Shown here in pieces: positions 8,684 through 18,755 of a stretch of 64,000 nt of DNA. The position numbers and the translations under genes are program-made. Origin of the DNA: Jeotgalibacillus alimentarius (GTDB taxonomy: Bacteria; Bacillota; Bacilli; Bacillales; Jeotgalibacillaceae); NCBI RefSeq assembly GCF_000829445.1, contig NZ_JXRQ01000018.1, forward strand, positions 124,001-188,000. Reading direction: 5' to 3'. Under the pieces are notes generated by a model. That model saw only the letters and a program-made list of their open reading frames with translations. It did no database searches and was not told the DNA's origin. Each line of letters opens with the position of its first letter. The first letter of the stretch is position 1.

Positions 8684-9364
8684 TCAGTTTTCAAGCCAGT
8701 TATAAAATGGTGCAGGTTCGTGAGGTTTTTCTGTCTGCTGCTTAGGTTTTCTGAACTGTTCACCCTGCTTTTTTGCATCAGCAGATGATTTAATTCCTTT
8801 CTTTTTCCATTCAAAAAGAATTCTGTCAATATACCTGAAGTTCAATTTTTCAGAAATGACCGCTTCTCTCAGTGCTGCCTTCACAATTTCTGAACTGTGA
8901 TCATCCTGGTCAATCCACATGGCAAGTGTTTCACATTCAAGCGGGGAGAGAGGCCTGCCAAATTCCTGCTCAAACATTGTATAAAGATCCGTCTGCATCG
9001 CCATGGTCTGTTCGACTGTTTCCTGAAATTTTTCCTGCTCTGCAATTGTCAGGATACAGTTCCATAGCGGGTCGAGTGAATAATGTTCAGTCTTTATCTC
9101 TTCTTCACCCTCATGTATGGCAATCAGGTTCTTTTTCATCAGCTTCTGAATGATTTTCAGACATTCTGAAGAAGTAAGAGTCATCCTGTCAGCAATCTGA
9201 TCCGGAGTTGGAAAAAGGTTGCCTTTATCTATGAACGCATGGAGCTGTATGATCAGCATACTCTCCGTTTCTGTCAGGTTTAACTTTTTATAATATTTCA
9301 GCAGCATAACCGGTATAGCTGTATAGCCCTCTTTAATCCAGGATTGCAGTGAGGTCTGTCCCAT
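8684..9364 (-). CDS. dnaD: DnaD replication initiation/primosome protein
   Basis: A 226-residue primosome component that helps load the replicative helicase at oriC and at restart sites. It has an N-terminal winged-helix part and the C-terminal DnaD domain with RPLSPLECETLAMWIDQD and FRYIDRILFEWKKKGI, ending FYNWLEN as in B. subtilis. The ATG at 9364 is preferred because GGAAGGAGTGA lies just upstream and the protein then begins MGQTSLQSWI; a longer reading adds 13 residues without a ribosome site. It follows asnS and its terminator. Confidence 0.94.
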   Translation of the reverse strand: MGQTSLQSWIKEGYTAIPVMLLKYYKKLNLTETESMLIIQLHAFIDKGNLFPTPDQIADRMTLTSSECLKIIQKLMKKNLIAIHEGEEEIKTEHYSLDPLWNCILTIAEQEKFQETVEQTMAMQTDLYTMFEQEFGRPLSPLECETLAMWIDQDDHSSEIVKAALREAVISEKLNFRYIDRILFEWKKKGIKSSADAKKQGEQFRKPKQQTEKPHEPAPFYNWLEN

Positions 9365-9385
9365 TATGTCACTCCTTCCTGTTGA

Positions 9386-9427
9386 AAAATGACCGAAAAG
9401 CATTGTCGCTCATTCGGCCATTTTTTT
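9386..9427 (-). terminator. asnS terminator
   Basis: On the minus strand, AAAATGGCCGA (9424-9414) pairs with TCGGTCATTTT (9396-9386), with one G-T pair and a loop of about 17 bases. It starts right after the asnS stop and ends just before the dnaD ribosome site, so dnaD depends on read-through or a promoter I could not define. Confidence 0.6.
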
Positions 9428-9428
9428 A

Positions 9429-10721
9429 TTATGGGTATAGTCTGTTCAATAGTCTTGGGAATGGAATGGTTTCTCTGACATGTTCCACTCCGCTGATCCA
9501 GGCAACTGTTCTTTCAAGTCCCAAACCAAAACCTGAGTGAGGTACAGATCCATACTTTCTCAGTTCTGAATACCACTTATAAGCTTCAGGTTCTAGCTGA
9601 TGTTCTTTAATTCTTTGTTCGAGCAATTCAAGATTATGAATACGCTCTGACCCGCCGATAATCTCTCCGTAGCCTTCAGGAGCGATCAGATCCGCACACA
9701 GGACAACATCTTCATTGTCAGCGTCAGGCTGCATATAAAACGGCTTCAGGCTTGTAGGATAATGTGTGATGAACACAGGCTTGTCATAGCTTTCAGCAAT
9801 TGCTGTTTCATGAGGCGCACCTAAGTCATCTCCCCATTTAATATCATCGAATCCTTTTTCATGAAGAAACTTTAACGCTTCATCATAAGTGATGCGCGGG
9901 AATGGTGCTGTGATTTTTTCAAGTGCTGAAGTATCACGCCCAAGACGGGTTAATTCAAGTTGGCAGTTTTTTAATACTGACTGAACGATGAATGATACAT
10001 ATTGTTCCTGCACTTCAAGGTTATCGTCGAATTCATAAAACGCCATTTCAGGTTCGATCATCCAGAATTCTATTAAATGACGGCGTGTTTTTGATTTCTC
10101 TGCACGGAATGTAGGTCCGAATGAGAATACTTTACCAAGTGCCATTGCAGCTGCTTCCATATATAACTGTCCACTTTGAGAAAGGTAAGCATCCTCTTCA
10201 AAGTATTTTGTATGAAATAACTCTGACGTACCTTCAGGCGCACTGCCTGTTAAGATTGGAGGGTCAACTTTAACAAACCCTTCCTGGTTAAAGAATTCAT
10301 ACGTAGCGCGGATGATCTCATTACGAATTTTCATCACAGCGTGCTGACGGTTCGACCGCAGCCACAGGTGACGGTGATCCATCAGAAATTCTGTTCCATG
10401 TTCTTTAGGTGTAATCGGATAATCTGTTGACTCATGAATGACAGTAAGATCTTTTACATCCATCTCATATCCAAAAGGTGATCGCGTATCTTCTTTAATC
10501 ACACCCGTTACATAAATTGAGGATTCCTGTGTTAATGATTTTGCTTTTTGGAAAATATCTTCGCCAACTTCGCTTTTTACAATAACGCCCTGAATAAATC
10601 CAGTACCGTCACGAAGCTGCAGAAATGCAATCTTACCGCTCGAACGTTTATTTGCGAGCCATGCCCCGATCGTTACTTCTTCACCAACATGACTGCCGGC
10701 TTGAGTGATTGATGTTTTCAA
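9429..10721 (-). CDS. asnS: asparaginyl-tRNA synthetase
   Basis: A 430-residue class IIb aminoacyl-tRNA synthetase. It has an N-terminal OB-fold anticodon-binding domain ([21 protein letters not shown]) and a catalytic domain with motif 2 ([21 protein letters not shown]) and motif 3 ([13 protein letters not shown]). The start codon is TTG at 10721, eight bases after GGAGG, giving MKTSITQAG as in B. subtilis AsnS. It has its own promoter directly after the aspB stop and its own terminator. Confidence 0.97.
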   Translation of the reverse strand: MKTSITQAGSHVGEEVTIGAWLANKRSSGKIAFLQLRDGTGFIQGVIVKSEVGEDIFQKAKSLTQESSIYVTGVIKEDTRSPFGYEMDVKDLTVIHESTDYPITPKEHGTEFLMDHRHLWLRSNRQHAVMKIRNEIIRATYEFFNQEGFVKVDPPILTGSAPEGTSELFHTKYFEEDAYLSQSGQLYMEAAAMALGKVFSFGPTFRAEKSKTRRHLIEFWMIEPEMAFYEFDDNLEVQEQYVSFIVQSVLKNCQLELTRLGRDTSALEKITAPFPRITYDEALKFLHEKGFDDIKWGDDLGAPHETAIAESYDKPVFITHYPTSLKPFYMQPDADNEDVVLCADLIAPEGYGEIIGGSERIHNLELLEQRIKEHQLEPEAYKWYSELRKYGSVPHSGFGLGLERTVAWISGVEHVRETIPFPRLLNRLYP

Positions 10722-10770
10722 TATTTTTACCTCCAGAAACTTTTGATCTCTATTGTTTCATCCCTAACGT

Positions 10771-10799
10771 ATTATACCTTTGTTAGGTACTTGGTTCAA
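10771..10799 (-). promoter_or_regulatory. asnS promoter
   Basis: TTGAAC (10799-10794) and a perfect TATAAT (10776-10771) with a 17-base spacer on the minus strand. The -35 begins one base after the aspB stop codon. I saw no T-box in the roughly 45-base leader. Confidence 0.75.
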
Positions 10800-11990
10800 T
10801 CAGCGTTTTTTATTTTCAACATAACTGCTGATTCTTGAGATGGCTTTTTCGAGTGATTCAAGATCAGTTGCATAAGATAGACGGATATTATCAGGTGAGC
10901 CAAATCCTGAACCAGGAATCACTGCAACATTTGCTTCGCTTAAAAGATCTTTTGCGAATTCATCAACTGAATCAAACCCGCATAAAGCTGCAGCCTCTTT
11001 TACATTAGGAAATAAGTAAAATGCACCCTGGGGCTTAATGCAGCGGAAGCCTTCGATATTGTTTACTTTGTCATATACTTTATTCAATCTGCTTTCAAAA
11101 GCCTGTCTCATCTCTTCAACTGCATCCTGAGGTCCGTTGTATGCTGCAAGCGCACCAAACTGTGCAGTAGTTGTCGGGTTGGAAGTAGAATGGCTTGCAA
11201 GGTTTGTCATCGCTTTAATAATGTCTGCTCTTCCTGCAGCATATCCGATTCTCCACCCGGTCATAGAATGTGATTTAGATACACCATTAACAATCATTGT
11301 CTGCTCTTTTAACTCAGGAGAAATTTCAGCGATCGATACGTGTTCTGTTCCGCCGTATAATAATTTCTCATATATTTCATCGGATACAATCAGCAGCCCT
11401 TTATCCATACATGTCTGGCCGATTAATGAAAGCTCTTCTTTAGTATAGACCATTCCTGTTGGGTTACTTGGAGAGTTCAGAATCACGGCTTTTGTATTTG
11501 GACCTGCTGCTTCAGCTATCTGCTCAGCAGTAATTTTGTAGTCGTTAGATTCTTTACCTTCAACGATGACCGGTTTCCCGCCTGCAAGCTTCACCTGTTC
11601 AGGATAACTCACCCAGTATGGCGTTGGGATAATGACTTCATCGCCATCATTTAAAATAGCCTGAAACAAGCAGTAAAGCACATGTTTTGCACCACTTCCA
11701 ACAAAAATTTCCGGAAGATCATATGTAATGTGCTGATCTTTTTTGAATTTATCTGCTACAGCCTGTTTCAAAGCTACAGTACCGGCAGCAGGCGTATATT
11801 TTGTTTCTCCGCTTTTCATAGATTCATAAGCTGCTTCAATGATATGCTCAGGTGTATTAAAATCAGGTTCACCTGCGCCAAGTCCGATCACATCTTTTCC
11901 TTCAGCTTTTAATTCCTTAGCCTTTGCAGTAATCGCCAGTGTAGTAGAAGGCGTTAATGATTTCACTCTGTCAGCAAGTAATTCTCTCAT
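10800..11990 (-). CDS. aspB: aspartate aminotransferase
   Basis: A 396-residue PLP enzyme (fold type I, subgroup Ib) that interconverts aspartate and oxaloacetate with glutamate and 2-oxoglutarate. The signature VSKSHSMTGWRIGYAAG contains the Schiff-base lysine (Lys239 from this start), NSPSNPTG is the substrate-binding loop, and SDEIYE holds the PLP-contacting Asp and Tyr. The ATG at 11990 is chosen for AAGGAG eight bases upstream; a GTG three codons earlier is worse placed. It follows ypmB by a few bases, as in the B. subtilis ypmA-ypmB-aspB-asnS order. Confidence 0.96.
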   Translation of the reverse strand: MRELLADRVKSLTPSTTLAITAKAKELKAEGKDVIGLGAGEPDFNTPEHIIEAAYESMKSGETKYTPAAGTVALKQAVADKFKKDQHITYDLPEIFVGSGAKHVLYCLFQAILNDGDEVIIPTPYWVSYPEQVKLAGGKPVIVEGKESNDYKITAEQIAEAAGPNTKAVILNSPSNPTGMVYTKEELSLIGQTCMDKGLLIVSDEIYEKLLYGGTEHVSIAEISPELKEQTMIVNGVSKSHSMTGWRIGYAAGRADIIKAMTNLASHSTSNPTTTAQFGALAAYNGPQDAVEEMRQAFESRLNKVYDKVNNIEGFRCIKPQGAFYLFPNVKEAAALCGFDSVDEFAKDLLSEANVAVIPGSGFGSPDNIRLSYATDLESLEKAISRISSYVENKKR

Positions 11991-12002
11991 TTTGTCCACT
12001 CC

Positions 12003-12467
12003 TTATAAGTTACGGATCGTTCTCCACCATTCGCCGCTTTCGAATTTCACATAATAATAATTCAGCAATTCATCTTCATCTTCATAGATGACTTCCCATA
12101 CTGCCCCCACCGGTTCCATACCAATTTTAGAAGACAGGATCTTTTGCGGGTTATCATCTGCTTCAAGCATATTCAAAACCTGCTCCTGATCAACCCCGTC
12201 AGCTGCATCTATTATGACGGGTTCCTCACCATTTTCAGGAAGGAAGAACAGCTTCTCTACGCCATCTGAAGTCCCTTCTACAACTGAATACGGGGCACTG
12301 CCATAGTAATGATAGCTCTTTTCAACTGAGATCCCTTCATCCATAGCAGCAGCTTCAGCGATATCAAGCTGGTTATTAACCTGATTTTTTGCTGCGTTGA
12401 AAATAATCAGAATGCAGGCAATAAATACTGTAATGATCGCAATCATTAACAAGATCCACTTTTTCAT
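12003..12467 (-). CDS. ypmB: YpmB, membrane-anchored PepSY-like protein (DUF5590)
   Basis: A 154-residue protein with one N-terminal membrane helix (ILLMIAIITVFIACILII, about residues 4-21) and an extracytoplasmic domain of alternating strands and helix, typical of DUF5590/YpmB. The ATG at 12467 has GAGGGG seven bases upstream. Function is unknown. It ends 12 bases before aspB and begins 12 bases after ypmA. Confidence 0.82.
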   Translation of the reverse strand: MKKWILLMIAIITVFIACILIIFNAAKNQVNNQLDIAEAAAMDEGISVEKSYHYYGSAPYSVVEGTSDGVEKLFFLPENGEEPVIIDAADGVDQEQVLNMLEADDNPQKILSSKIGMEPVGAVWEVIYEDEDELLNYYYVKFESGEWWRTIRNL

Positions 12468-12479
12468 AATACCCCTCAC

Positions 12480-12650
12480 TTACGTTCTGTAAATCGTGAA
12501 CACTGCTTTTGACTGATCTTCTTTATCAAGTGCAAGCCCGAACATGAGATCATCTCTTTTTAAAGATCTGTTTAATGCATCCACAATTTTATATAAGTCT
12601 TTGGTGTGATCTACTGTAACAGTGGAAATGACTTCAATTTTTTCACCCAT
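12480..12650 (-). CDS. ypmA: YpmA small conserved protein
   Basis: A 56-residue protein, MGEKIEVISTVTVDHTKDLY at its start and FGLALDKEDQSKAVFTIYRT at its end, matching B. subtilis YpmA in length and along its whole sequence. The ATG at 12650 follows AAGAAGTGA; a start six codons upstream has no ribosome site. Function is unknown. Confidence 0.8.
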   Translation of the reverse strand: MGEKIEVISTVTVDHTKDLYKIVDALNRSLKRDDLMFGLALDKEDQSKAVFTIYRT

Positions 12651-12704
12651 CAGCTTCACTTCTTTCATCAGTTTATCTTAAACAGTATAACAGGTTTTTT
12701 TGTG

Positions 12705-15461
12705 TTATAACCATTGTTCAATATCCTCAATACATTCATCGAGGCTTTTTTCCTCAACAGTCATTTCGGGGATGGAATCAGTAAATGCATGACCGTAAGA
12801 AGCATTGATCAGTCTGCGGTCAAATACCATAAATATTCCCCGGTCATTTTCATGTCTGATCAACCGCCCGAAGCCCTGTCTGAATCTGAGAACAGCTTTA
12901 GGCAGTGAGACTTCCTGAAAAGGATTTTTATTTTCAAGTCTGGCATGGTTCCACTGAGCTTTTACCAGGGGTTCGTCAGGCGGTGAAAATGGCAATCGGA
13001 CCATTACAAGACATGACAGATCCTCTCCGGGAATATCAAGTCCCTCCCAAAAGCTGCTCGTTCCGAACAAGACTGCCTTATCAAACTTTCTGAAGTTTTT
13101 AGACAGCTTTGTTCTGCTGCCTGCAGAGATCCCCTGAGCGATCAGGACAAAATCTTCCATCTGCTGACTCTCTTTGATCAGTTCATAAGTATTACGCAGC
13201 ATTTCGTGAGAAGTAAAAAGCACAAGCATTCTTCCGGCAGTCGCCTCTGCAATTACAGCAATATGACCTGTAATCCATTCCACATACTCTTCAGGAGACA
13301 CTGATTTGATATCCGGAAGATCACTCGGGACCATCAGCTTAACGTGGTTTTTATAATCAAAAGGTGAACCATACTGCTTTAAAATAAGTCGACGCTCATC
13401 CAGGCCGGCTGTCCTGATAAAATGGTCAAAGGAATGATTGACGGTAAGCGTCGCACTGACAGCTGCTGCAGGCTGTTTTGTAAAAAATGCACGTCTGATC
13501 GAATAGCTGAGATCCAGTTCATTAGCCACCATCGTAATACTCCCCGGTACCGATCGGAGATCCCCTTCGATCCATTTCACATAGTGATCATTATTTTTTA
13601 TAAATAACAGTCTGATTGTTGTCACAAGTTTTTCAATTTCCTGCAGCAGTGAACCGGCATCCTCTATCACTGCTTTTTCCTGCGTGTTCAAGCTGCTTTT
13701 CTTTTTCCGTAATTTCTCCAGCTGCTCACTTAAGATTTTCATGCAATTCTTTAATTCTGAGAGGAGCCGCTCGAAACTGTATTTTATCGTGTTCCAGTCG
13801 CTTTGCAGGTCTTCAAGCAAAAGAGAATGTTTTTGTAAGCCTTTTTGCCTTTTCACGTGTGTCTTAAAGTAATGGCTGAGCTGATAAAAAGAAAGATCAG
13901 TTTCCTGATTTAACCTCTCCCATGTTTCAACATCTAATGAGCGACATTCGATCGCATGCTTATTTAACAGTTTACTCACTTTTTCTGCAATGCCATCTTC
14001 ATGATTACCCGAAAGCCGGTTAATCGCAAACTTTACATTCATATAATCAAGCTTAATACCCCACTGTTTTCTGCAGGCATCTTCTATATGATGAGCTTCA
14101 TCAAGAAGAAGATAATCATAGTGTGGAAAAGCTTGTGTTTCTTTCAGCTTATCAGCAGCGAGCATCGCATGATTTGTAATGACGATATGTGATTTTTCAG
14201 CTTTTAAAAGGGAGTGGCTGTAAAAATCCCTTTCTGCCCACGGATCATTATTTTTTTCCAGATACCAGCCGCTGTGTCTGATCCTGTTCCAATATAAGAG
14301 ACTTCCACCTGAAAGATTCAATTCATCGATATCTCCTGTTTCAGTCTCTGTCAGCCATGTCAGAATCTGCATTTTAGCAAGAACGGTATCATATTGTGAA
14401 TCTTTGTCTGATAATGACTGCTCAAACTTGAGCATGTGAATATAATTACTTCTACCCTTAAGAATCGTTGTACGAAGAGCATGATCGAGCAGGTGATTCA
14501 TTTTATCAGCAGTGTAGAATAACTGGTCCTGCTGCTGCAATGTCTGGGTTGATATTAACACTCTGCTCCCTTCAGCCGCTTTTTGCAGAGCCGGAATTAT
14601 AATCCCAAGTGTTTTTCCGACTCCGGTTCCTGCCTCAATTATCGTATGCCTCCCAGTATTGAATCCTTCCAAAATATCATGAATCATATGAAGCTGGGTC
14701 TTACGCTTTTGGTAACCGGGAACAAGCTGATCGATAAAATCTTCAATATCCTTGTTAAATGTTAACTCTTTTTCAGGAAAAAATTCTTTCTTTTTCAGAG
14801 CAATACCGCGGAATACTTCCATGTGAGGCGGCAGATCTGACAGGTTCTTCTTTTTTTCATCTGCACATGCCTTAAAGAAAAGCTCCAGATCACTTTTTAA
14901 AAACACTGCCTGTCCTGTCAGCTGCTCAACCGTTAATAAAGGTAAATTCATTACTTTTTTATGTAATTTCAAAAGCAATTCTGCTGTTGCCCGGGCATCA
15001 CTGTCAGCCTGATGAGGCCTGTCGTGGTCTACTGAAAGATTTTCAGTTAAATCACCGAGTTTGAAACTTCCGGCTTCAGGCATTATTGCCCTGGAAAGTT
15101 CTACCGTATCCCATGCAGGTCCTGAAAAAGACATGAAACCTGCCTGCGTGAGTTCCCCATTTAAAAAAGGTAAATCAAACTGAATATTATGGGCAACAAA
15201 AACAGCCCCCTTCAACATGTCAAGAATGTCGGGAGCAATCGTTTCAAACGACGGAGCATCTTTTACATCCTGATCTCTAATACCTGTAAGTTCAGTGATA
15301 AATGGAGAAATAGGCTGCATTGGATTTACAAATGATGAATACGTTCTGATGATCTGCATGTCTTCAATCAGGACGACCGCAATCTGAATGATACGGTCGC
15401 CCCTTTTATAGGCGTTTCCAGTCGTCTCAATATCCACCACTGCAATTTTTTCTGATAACAT
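12705..15461 (-). CDS. dinG: DinG-family helicase with N-terminal 3'-5' exonuclease domain
   Basis: A 918-residue fusion. Residues 1-165 are a DnaQ/epsilon-type exonuclease with DIETTG at 10-15, HNIQFDLPFL at 91-100 and a final HQADSDARATAEL motif. The remainder is an XPD/DinG-like superfamily 2 helicase with Walker A AGTGVGKT at 277-284, a LLLDEAHHIED box and the C-terminal RQGFGRLIRHENDRGIFMV motif VI. The cysteine cluster that binds Fe-S in E. coli DinG is not evident, as in other Bacillus DinG (YpvA) proteins. It lies between panD and ypmA. No LexA-like box is obvious upstream. Confidence 0.93.
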   Translation of the reverse strand: MLSEKIAVVDIETTGNAYKRGDRIIQIAVVLIEDMQIIRTYSSFVNPMQPISPFITELTGIRDQDVKDAPSFETIAPDILDMLKGAVFVAHNIQFDLPFLNGELTQAGFMSFSGPAWDTVELSRAIMPEAGSFKLGDLTENLSVDHDRPHQADSDARATAELLLKLHKKVMNLPLLTVEQLTGQAVFLKSDLELFFKACADEKKKNLSDLPPHMEVFRGIALKKKEFFPEKELTFNKDIEDFIDQLVPGYQKRKTQLHMIHDILEGFNTGRHTIIEAGTGVGKTLGIIIPALQKAAEGSRVLISTQTLQQQDQLFYTADKMNHLLDHALRTTILKGRSNYIHMLKFEQSLSDKDSQYDTVLAKMQILTWLTETETGDIDELNLSGGSLLYWNRIRHSGWYLEKNNDPWAERDFYSHSLLKAEKSHIVITNHAMLAADKLKETQAFPHYDYLLLDEAHHIEDACRKQWGIKLDYMNVKFAINRLSGNHEDGIAEKVSKLLNKHAIECRSLDVETWERLNQETDLSFYQLSHYFKTHVKRQKGLQKHSLLLEDLQSDWNTIKYSFERLLSELKNCMKILSEQLEKLRKKKSSLNTQEKAVIEDAGSLLQEIEKLVTTIRLLFIKNNDHYVKWIEGDLRSVPGSITMVANELDLSYSIRRAFFTKQPAAAVSATLTVNHSFDHFIRTAGLDERRLILKQYGSPFDYKNHVKLMVPSDLPDIKSVSPEEYVEWITGHIAVIAEATAGRMLVLFTSHEMLRNTYELIKESQQMEDFVLIAQGISAGSRTKLSKNFRKFDKAVLFGTSSFWEGLDIPGEDLSCLVMVRLPFSPPDEPLVKAQWNHARLENKNPFQEVSLPKAVLRFRQGFGRLIRHENDRGIFMVFDRRLINASYGHAFTDSIPEMTVEEKSLDECIEDIEQWL

Positions 15462-15488
15462 AACCTATTCACAGCCTTTTTCTTATTT

Positions 15489-15875
15489 CTAGCCTATAAT
15501 TGTCGCTTCAGGCTCATGGTGAATCATTTCAGTAATTTCGTTGTGTTCATTCATGATCGCTACTTTAGGCTGATGATGTTTGGCTTCTTCATTTTCAACC
15601 ATCATATATGAAATAACAATAATAACATCGCCTTCCTGAACAAGTCTGGCTGCAGCACCATTCACACACATTACACCACTGCCGCGCTTTCCTTTAATTG
15701 TATATGTTTCGAATCTGGCACCATTATTATTGTTAACGATCTGGACTTTTTCATTAGGATATATGCCTACTGCATCCATAATATCCTCATCTATTGTAAT
15801 ACTGCCTACATAATTCAGATTAGCTTCAGTTACTTTTGCTCTGTGAATTTTTCCACTCATCATCGTTCTGAACAT
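15489..15875 (-). CDS. panD: aspartate 1-decarboxylase, self-processing
   Basis: A 128-residue pyruvoyl enzyme that makes beta-alanine for pantothenate. The self-cleavage site is Gly24-Ser25 (NYVGSITID), giving the pyruvoyl group on the alpha chain. Also visible are the Tyr58-region [11 protein letters not shown] loop and NGAAARLV. Its ATG overlaps the panC stop (TAATG), so it is the last gene of panBCD. Confidence 0.97.
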   Translation of the reverse strand: MFRTMMSGKIHRAKVTEANLNYVGSITIDEDIMDAVGIYPNEKVQIVNNNNGARFETYTIKGKRGSGVMCVNGAAARLVQEGDVIIVISYMMVENEEAKHHQPKVAIMNEHNEITEMIHHEPEATIIG

Positions 15876-16723
15876 TATATTTCCTCCTTTATACTGAATA
15901 TCACATTATCGATCAGCCTTGCCTGTTTGAACTTCACAGCTGCTGCAATAATAAACCGTCGATCTTCATGAGTCGGCACTTTTAATTCCGGATATGAAAG
16001 AATGTCAACATAATCAATTTCTCCGTTAATAGCAGAAATCTGTTTTTCAACATGTTCAATTGCAGGTTCAATACCATGACTGATATATATATCCGCACCT
16101 GACTTTAATGATTGATAGATGACAGGCGCTTCCTGTCTTTCTTCATCACTCAGATAAACATTTCTTGAGCTTTTAGCAAGGCCGTCCTCTTCCCTGACAG
16201 TATGAACCGGAATGATCTCAACCGGGAAATGAAGACTTTTGACAAGCCCATCTACTACAGCAGCCTGCTGTGCATCTTTTTGACCGAAGTAGCTCTTATC
16301 CGGTTGAACCAGATGAAAGAGAATTGAAAGAACAGTCACCACGCCGTCAAAATGTCCGGGACGGGATGCACCGCATAAAACTTCAGTCCTGCTCACTGCC
16401 TTTACAGTTACTGAAGGTTCTACGGGGTAAAGTTCAGTTACTTCAGGTGTAAATAATAGATCAACACCAGCTTCTTCAGCGAGTAGCTGATCTCTTTTCA
16501 TATCTCTCGGATACCGTTCAAAATCTTCTCCAGGTCCGAACTGCAGTGGATTCACAAAAATGCTCATTACTGTGATATCAGATTCACTGACTGATTTGTT
16601 CACTAATGATAAGTGACCTTCATGGAGAAATCCCATTGTTGGAACAAACCCGATTATTTTCCCCTGTTTCTTCAGATCTGATGCGATTTGCTTCATTTCT
16701 TTTACAGTTGTAATAACTTTCAC
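15875..16723 (-). CDS. panC: pantothenate synthetase
   Basis: A 282-residue ATP-dependent ligase joining pantoate and beta-alanine. The nucleotide-binding HEGH (34-37, in [13 protein letters not shown]) and the KMSKS-like KSSRNVYLS are present. It starts with GTG at 16723, overlapping the panB stop by four bases (GTGA). Second gene of panBCD. Confidence 0.97.
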   Translation of the reverse strand: MKVITTVKEMKQIASDLKKQGKIIGFVPTMGFLHEGHLSLVNKSVSESDITVMSIFVNPLQFGPGEDFERYPRDMKRDQLLAEEAGVDLLFTPEVTELYPVEPSVTVKAVSRTEVLCGASRPGHFDGVVTVLSILFHLVQPDKSYFGQKDAQQAAVVDGLVKSLHFPVEIIPVHTVREEDGLAKSSRNVYLSDEERQEAPVIYQSLKSGADIYISHGIEPAIEHVEKQISAINGEIDYVDILSYPELKVPTHEDRRFIIAAAVKFKQARLIDNVIFSIKEEI

Positions 16724-17559
16724 GAGCCTTTTCCTCCATACAGAGCAATTCTTTCTTCTTCTTTCAGGTTGAAAGAATGGGCTGGAGAAGGAAACTCTTT
16801 GTTTTTTACTTCATCATGATAGTTTTTAATGGCTTTGACAATCTCTGGATAAACGTCAGTATATTTCTTCACGAACTTTGGAACCCTGTGCTCACCATAA
16901 CCAATCAGATCATGATAGACGAGAACCTGTCCATCAGCCTGAACACCTGCTCCAATTCCTACAGTCGGAATGTGACATTGTTCAGAAACTCTTTCAGTAA
17001 TCTGCTGCGGTATACATTCAAGTACAATTGAAAACGCCCCTGCTTCTTCACAGCTAATCGCATCAGCCATTAACTGTTTGCCCTGTTCAGCAGTTTTGGC
17101 CTGTACTTTGAATCCGCCCAGCACACCGGCACTCTGCGGTGTAAGGCCTAAGTGGGCCATGACCGGAATACCGCTATCCACAAGTGCTTCGATCATTGTG
17201 ATGACGCCTTTTGCACCTTCAAGCTTTACAGCATCAGCACCTGACTCCTGCATGATTCTAGCAGCAGCTTTAAGCGTTTCCTCACGTGAGAGATGATACG
17301 TCATAAAAGGCATATCGACGACTACAAAAGTATCAGGTGCACCTCTTCTCACTGCTTTAGCATGATGAACCATATCTTCAATTGTTACCGGTACGGTAGA
17401 ATCATAGCCGAGAACCACCATCCCCAGAGAATCGCCGACTAAAATCATATCTGTTCCTGCTTCTTCAGCAGCCTTAGCTGAAGGATAGTCATAAGCAGTA
17501 ACCATCGTAATTTTTTCTCCGGATTCTTTCATTTTCAAAAAATCTAATGTCGTTTTCAT
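16720..17559 (-). CDS. panB: 3-methyl-2-oxobutanoate hydroxymethyltransferase
   Basis: A 279-residue TIM-barrel enzyme that makes ketopantoate from alpha-ketoisovalerate and methylenetetrahydrofolate. Signatures include [26 protein letters not shown] with metal ligand Asp, [18 protein letters not shown] and [15 protein letters not shown]. The ATG at 17559 follows GAAGGAGGAG. It is first in panBCD and is preceded by a roughly 180-base leader containing an attenuator-like hairpin. Confidence 0.97.
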   Translation of the reverse strand: MKTTLDFLKMKESGEKITMVTAYDYPSAKAAEEAGTDMILVGDSLGMVVLGYDSTVPVTIEDMVHHAKAVRRGAPDTFVVVDMPFMTYHLSREETLKAAARIMQESGADAVKLEGAKGVITMIEALVDSGIPVMAHLGLTPQSAGVLGGFKVQAKTAEQGKQLMADAISCEEAGAFSIVLECIPQQITERVSEQCHIPTVGIGAGVQADGQVLVYHDLIGYGEHRVPKFVKKYTDVYPEIVKAIKNYHDEVKNKEFPSPAHSFNLKEEERIALYGGKGS

Positions 17560-17604
17560 TTTTTCTCCTCCTTCATTCAGAGGAAGTCGAAATCTCTGAT
17601 GACA

Positions 17605-17740
17605 TAAATAAAACCTTCTGAATAGACAGAAGGATGCCGCAGATTATTCCGGTCCTCTGTCCCTGTCACATAATGGATCAAGGCAGATAAGTTAAAATAG
17701 ATTCATTTCATAGGTGCAGTTCATCGCTGATACTGCCCAC
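17605..17740 (-). promoter_or_regulatory. structured panB leader with intrinsic terminator (candidate pan-type RNA)
   Basis: The 221-base gap before panB has no ORF. In transcription order it contains TATACT (a possible -10, without a good -35), a hairpin from GCAGT/ACTGC (17733-17712), a G-rich segment CAGGGACAGAGGACCGG with flanking ATTAT/ATAAT arms, and then CCTTCTG/CAGAAGG (17633-17614) over a 6-base loop followed by TTTTATTT. That last element is a typical intrinsic terminator placed 46 bases before panB, suggesting regulated read-through. A 'pan' RNA motif is known upstream of panB in Firmicutes; whether this is one is inference. The terminator could instead end birA transcripts. Confidence 0.5.
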
Positions 17741-17780
17741 ACACAGTATAACAGATAATAAAGTTTTACATCTACAAAAA

Positions 17781-18755
17781 CTACTCAATATCAGCTGAGT
17801 AGATCAGGTGTGTTTTTCCGGTTTCATCAACGAGTTTAAGGACTCCTTCATTCGTAATACCGGCAGCATAACCGCTGATTTCTTTATTGATCGTCCGTGC
17901 TGTAATATGTTTACCAATTGTCACTGCGTATTGTTCCCAGATTTCTTTAATTGGTTCAAATCCTTCTTTGATATAAATATCATAATACCTCTCGAGATTC
18001 TTTAAAATTTCCTGAACAATCGTTGCTCTCGAAAATGTCCGGTCACTCTCAATCTTCAATGACGTTGCGATGTCTCTGATGTCTTCAGCAAAATCGCTTT
18101 CAGATTGATTCACGTTAATTCCGGTTCCTATGATTAACGAATGAATCTGTTCACTGTCTGCCTGCAGTTCAGTTAAAATACCTGTGATCTTTTTCCCTTT
18201 GATCAAGAGATCATTAGGCCATTTAATATCTACTTGTAAATCACAGACTTTCTGAATAGCCTCCACAACAGCAACCGCCATGATTAATGTAAACTGAGGT
18301 GCTTTTTGCGGCGGAAGAGCAGGTCTGAGTATTAAGCTCATCCAGATCCCGGTTCCCTTTGGTGAATACCAGTTTCTCGCCATTCTCCCTCTGCCCGATA
18401 CCTGTTCTTCTGCAATCACGAGCGTTCCTTCAGGGGCTTCTTCCTGCGCCAGGGCATGAGCGATTTTCTGTGTACTTTCCACCGACTCATAATAATGAAT
18501 CTTTCTGCCGAGCACTGAGGTTTTCAGACCGACAAGCAGATTACTTTCATTCAGTTCATCAGCTTTTCCGAGCAGCCTGTACCCTTTTTTTCTTTTGGAT
18601 TCAATTAAAAATCCTGAAGATCTTAAATCTTCAATATGCTTCCATATTGCTGTTCTGCTGCAGCCTGCTTTATCCGCGAGCTCCTGTCCTGAAAAATAAT
18701 TGTCTTCTCCAGAAGAAAGTGCATGGAGGATCGATTCCCTTATTTTTGATGCCAT
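17781..18755 (-). CDS. birA: BirA biotin-protein ligase / biotin repressor
   Basis: A 324-residue bifunctional protein. The N-terminal winged helix (SGQELADKAGCSRTAIWKHIEDL) binds DNA; the catalytic domain has the biotinyl-AMP loop SGRGRMARNW and the KWPNDLLI and GTGINVNQ motifs, with an SH3-like C-terminal domain. It biotinylates carboxylases and can repress biotin genes. The ATG at 18755 follows GGGTGG; a TTG five codons upstream overlaps that site. It overlaps the end of cca by 16 bases. Confidence 0.94.
   Translation of the reverse strand: MASKIRESILHALSSGEDNYFSGQELADKAGCSRTAIWKHIEDLRSSGFLIESKRKKGYRLLGKADELNESNLLVGLKTSVLGRKIHYYESVESTQKIAHALAQEEAPEGTLVIAEEQVSGRGRMARNWYSPKGTGIWMSLILRPALPPQKAPQFTLIMAVAVVEAIQKVCDLQVDIKWPNDLLIKGKKITGILTELQADSEQIHSLIIGTGINVNQSESDFAEDIRDIATSLKIESDRTFSRATIVQEILKNLERYYDIYIKEGFEPIKEIWEQYAVTIGKHITARTINKEISGYAAGITNEGVLKLVDETGKTHLIYSADIE

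Noticed and set aside
10722-10799. T-box leader before asnS
   Set aside because: The leader is too short and has no AGGGTGGNACCGCG-type element.
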